Assembly (NCBI GenBank): GCA_037139195.1
Contig: JBAXGW010000048.1
Span: 1-34,396 of the forward strand
Direction: 5' to 3'
Length of the DNA stretch: 34,396 bases
Source of the DNA: JBAXGW01 sp037139195
GTDB taxonomy: Bacteria > Bacteroidota > Bacteroidia > Bacteroidales > JAHJDW01
Both the position numbers and the translations under genes were made by a program. This document shows, piece by piece, positions 34,321 through 34,396 of this stretch (its first letter is position 1; each line of letters starts with the position of its first letter). The notes beneath the pieces are model-generated. The model was given only the letters and a program-made list of their open reading frames with translations. It had not been told where the DNA came from and did not search any database.

Positions 34321-34396
34321 ATGCAGAAAAAGTCTTTAGTAGTAATTGACATTCAAAATGACATTACCAAAAACTACAAAGAAATCATTGACAATG
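34321..34396 (+). CDS. Isochorismatase-family cysteine hydrolase, 5' end only
   Basis: Only the first 25 codons are in the window: MQKKSLVVIDIQNDITKNYK onward. LVVIDIQND is the opening strand of the isochorismatase/nicotinamidase-like hydrolase fold, its Asp being the first catalytic-triad residue (D10 here). AAGGAAG lies about 7-13 nt before the ATG and supports this start. The specific substrate cannot be inferred from the fragment. Confidence 0.75.
   Translation, partial: MQKKSLVVIDIQNDITKNYKEIIDN

Overview
The window looks like chromosomal DNA of an AT-rich member of the Bacteroidota. Supporting this are three proteins ending in type IX secretion (T9SS) C-terminal sorting domains, a TonB-dependent receptor with an N-terminal CarboxypepD_reg-like domain, the Bacteroidota-restricted families DUF2027-Smr and DUF3822, a stand-alone HsdR N-terminal domain gene beside holA, an S46 peptidase, and several Bacteroidota-type promoters (TTG or TTTG, about 19-22 nt, TANNTTTG). 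I see no rRNA, tRNA, CRISPR array, transposase or phage gene.

Layout: (1) 160-7607, plus strand: a 1459-residue secreted beta-helix/PKD protein and a smaller secreted T9SS-type protein, followed by a second, partial copy of the same block. The copy holds only the sorting-domain tail of the big gene plus a full paralogue of the small one. About 700 bp at the 3' ends of the two small genes appear identical. (2) 7690-19430, minus strand: conserved genes in several units, namely a GT-C/TPR membrane protein with DUF2027-Smr, pyrG-yidC, a TonB-dependent receptor, and amn-holA-EVE. (3) 19528-27428, plus strand: HsdR_N-like nuclease-fold protein, T9SS subtilisin-like protease, DUF4010 membrane protein, porin-like barrel, DUF3822, rsmD and coaD. 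(4) 27659-32685: a TlpA-like protein lacking the CxxC cysteines, pabA/trpG on the minus strand, a RidA-family gene, and a DPP11-type S46 dipeptidyl-peptidase. (5) 32686-34396: an accessory-looking end with a GC-richer structured block, an orphan terminator, a strong promoter match, two overlapping paralogous small membrane proteins bounded by near-perfect 13-bp inverted sites, and the start of an isochorismatase-like hydrolase.

The conserved genes are housekeeping (CTP and CoA synthesis, membrane insertion, DNA polymerase clamp loading, rRNA methylation) or envelope and secretion functions. The most unusual content is between genes: several different short-period degenerate tandem repeats; a dispersed element built on TGAGCGAAGTCGAA that looks inserted into other repeats in three places; two related 105-bp repeats upstream of exported-protein genes; an 18-bp palindrome carrying two divergent -7 boxes; and the cassette-like structure at the right end. 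All functional calls rest on reading the translations and motif recognition. No database search was run.
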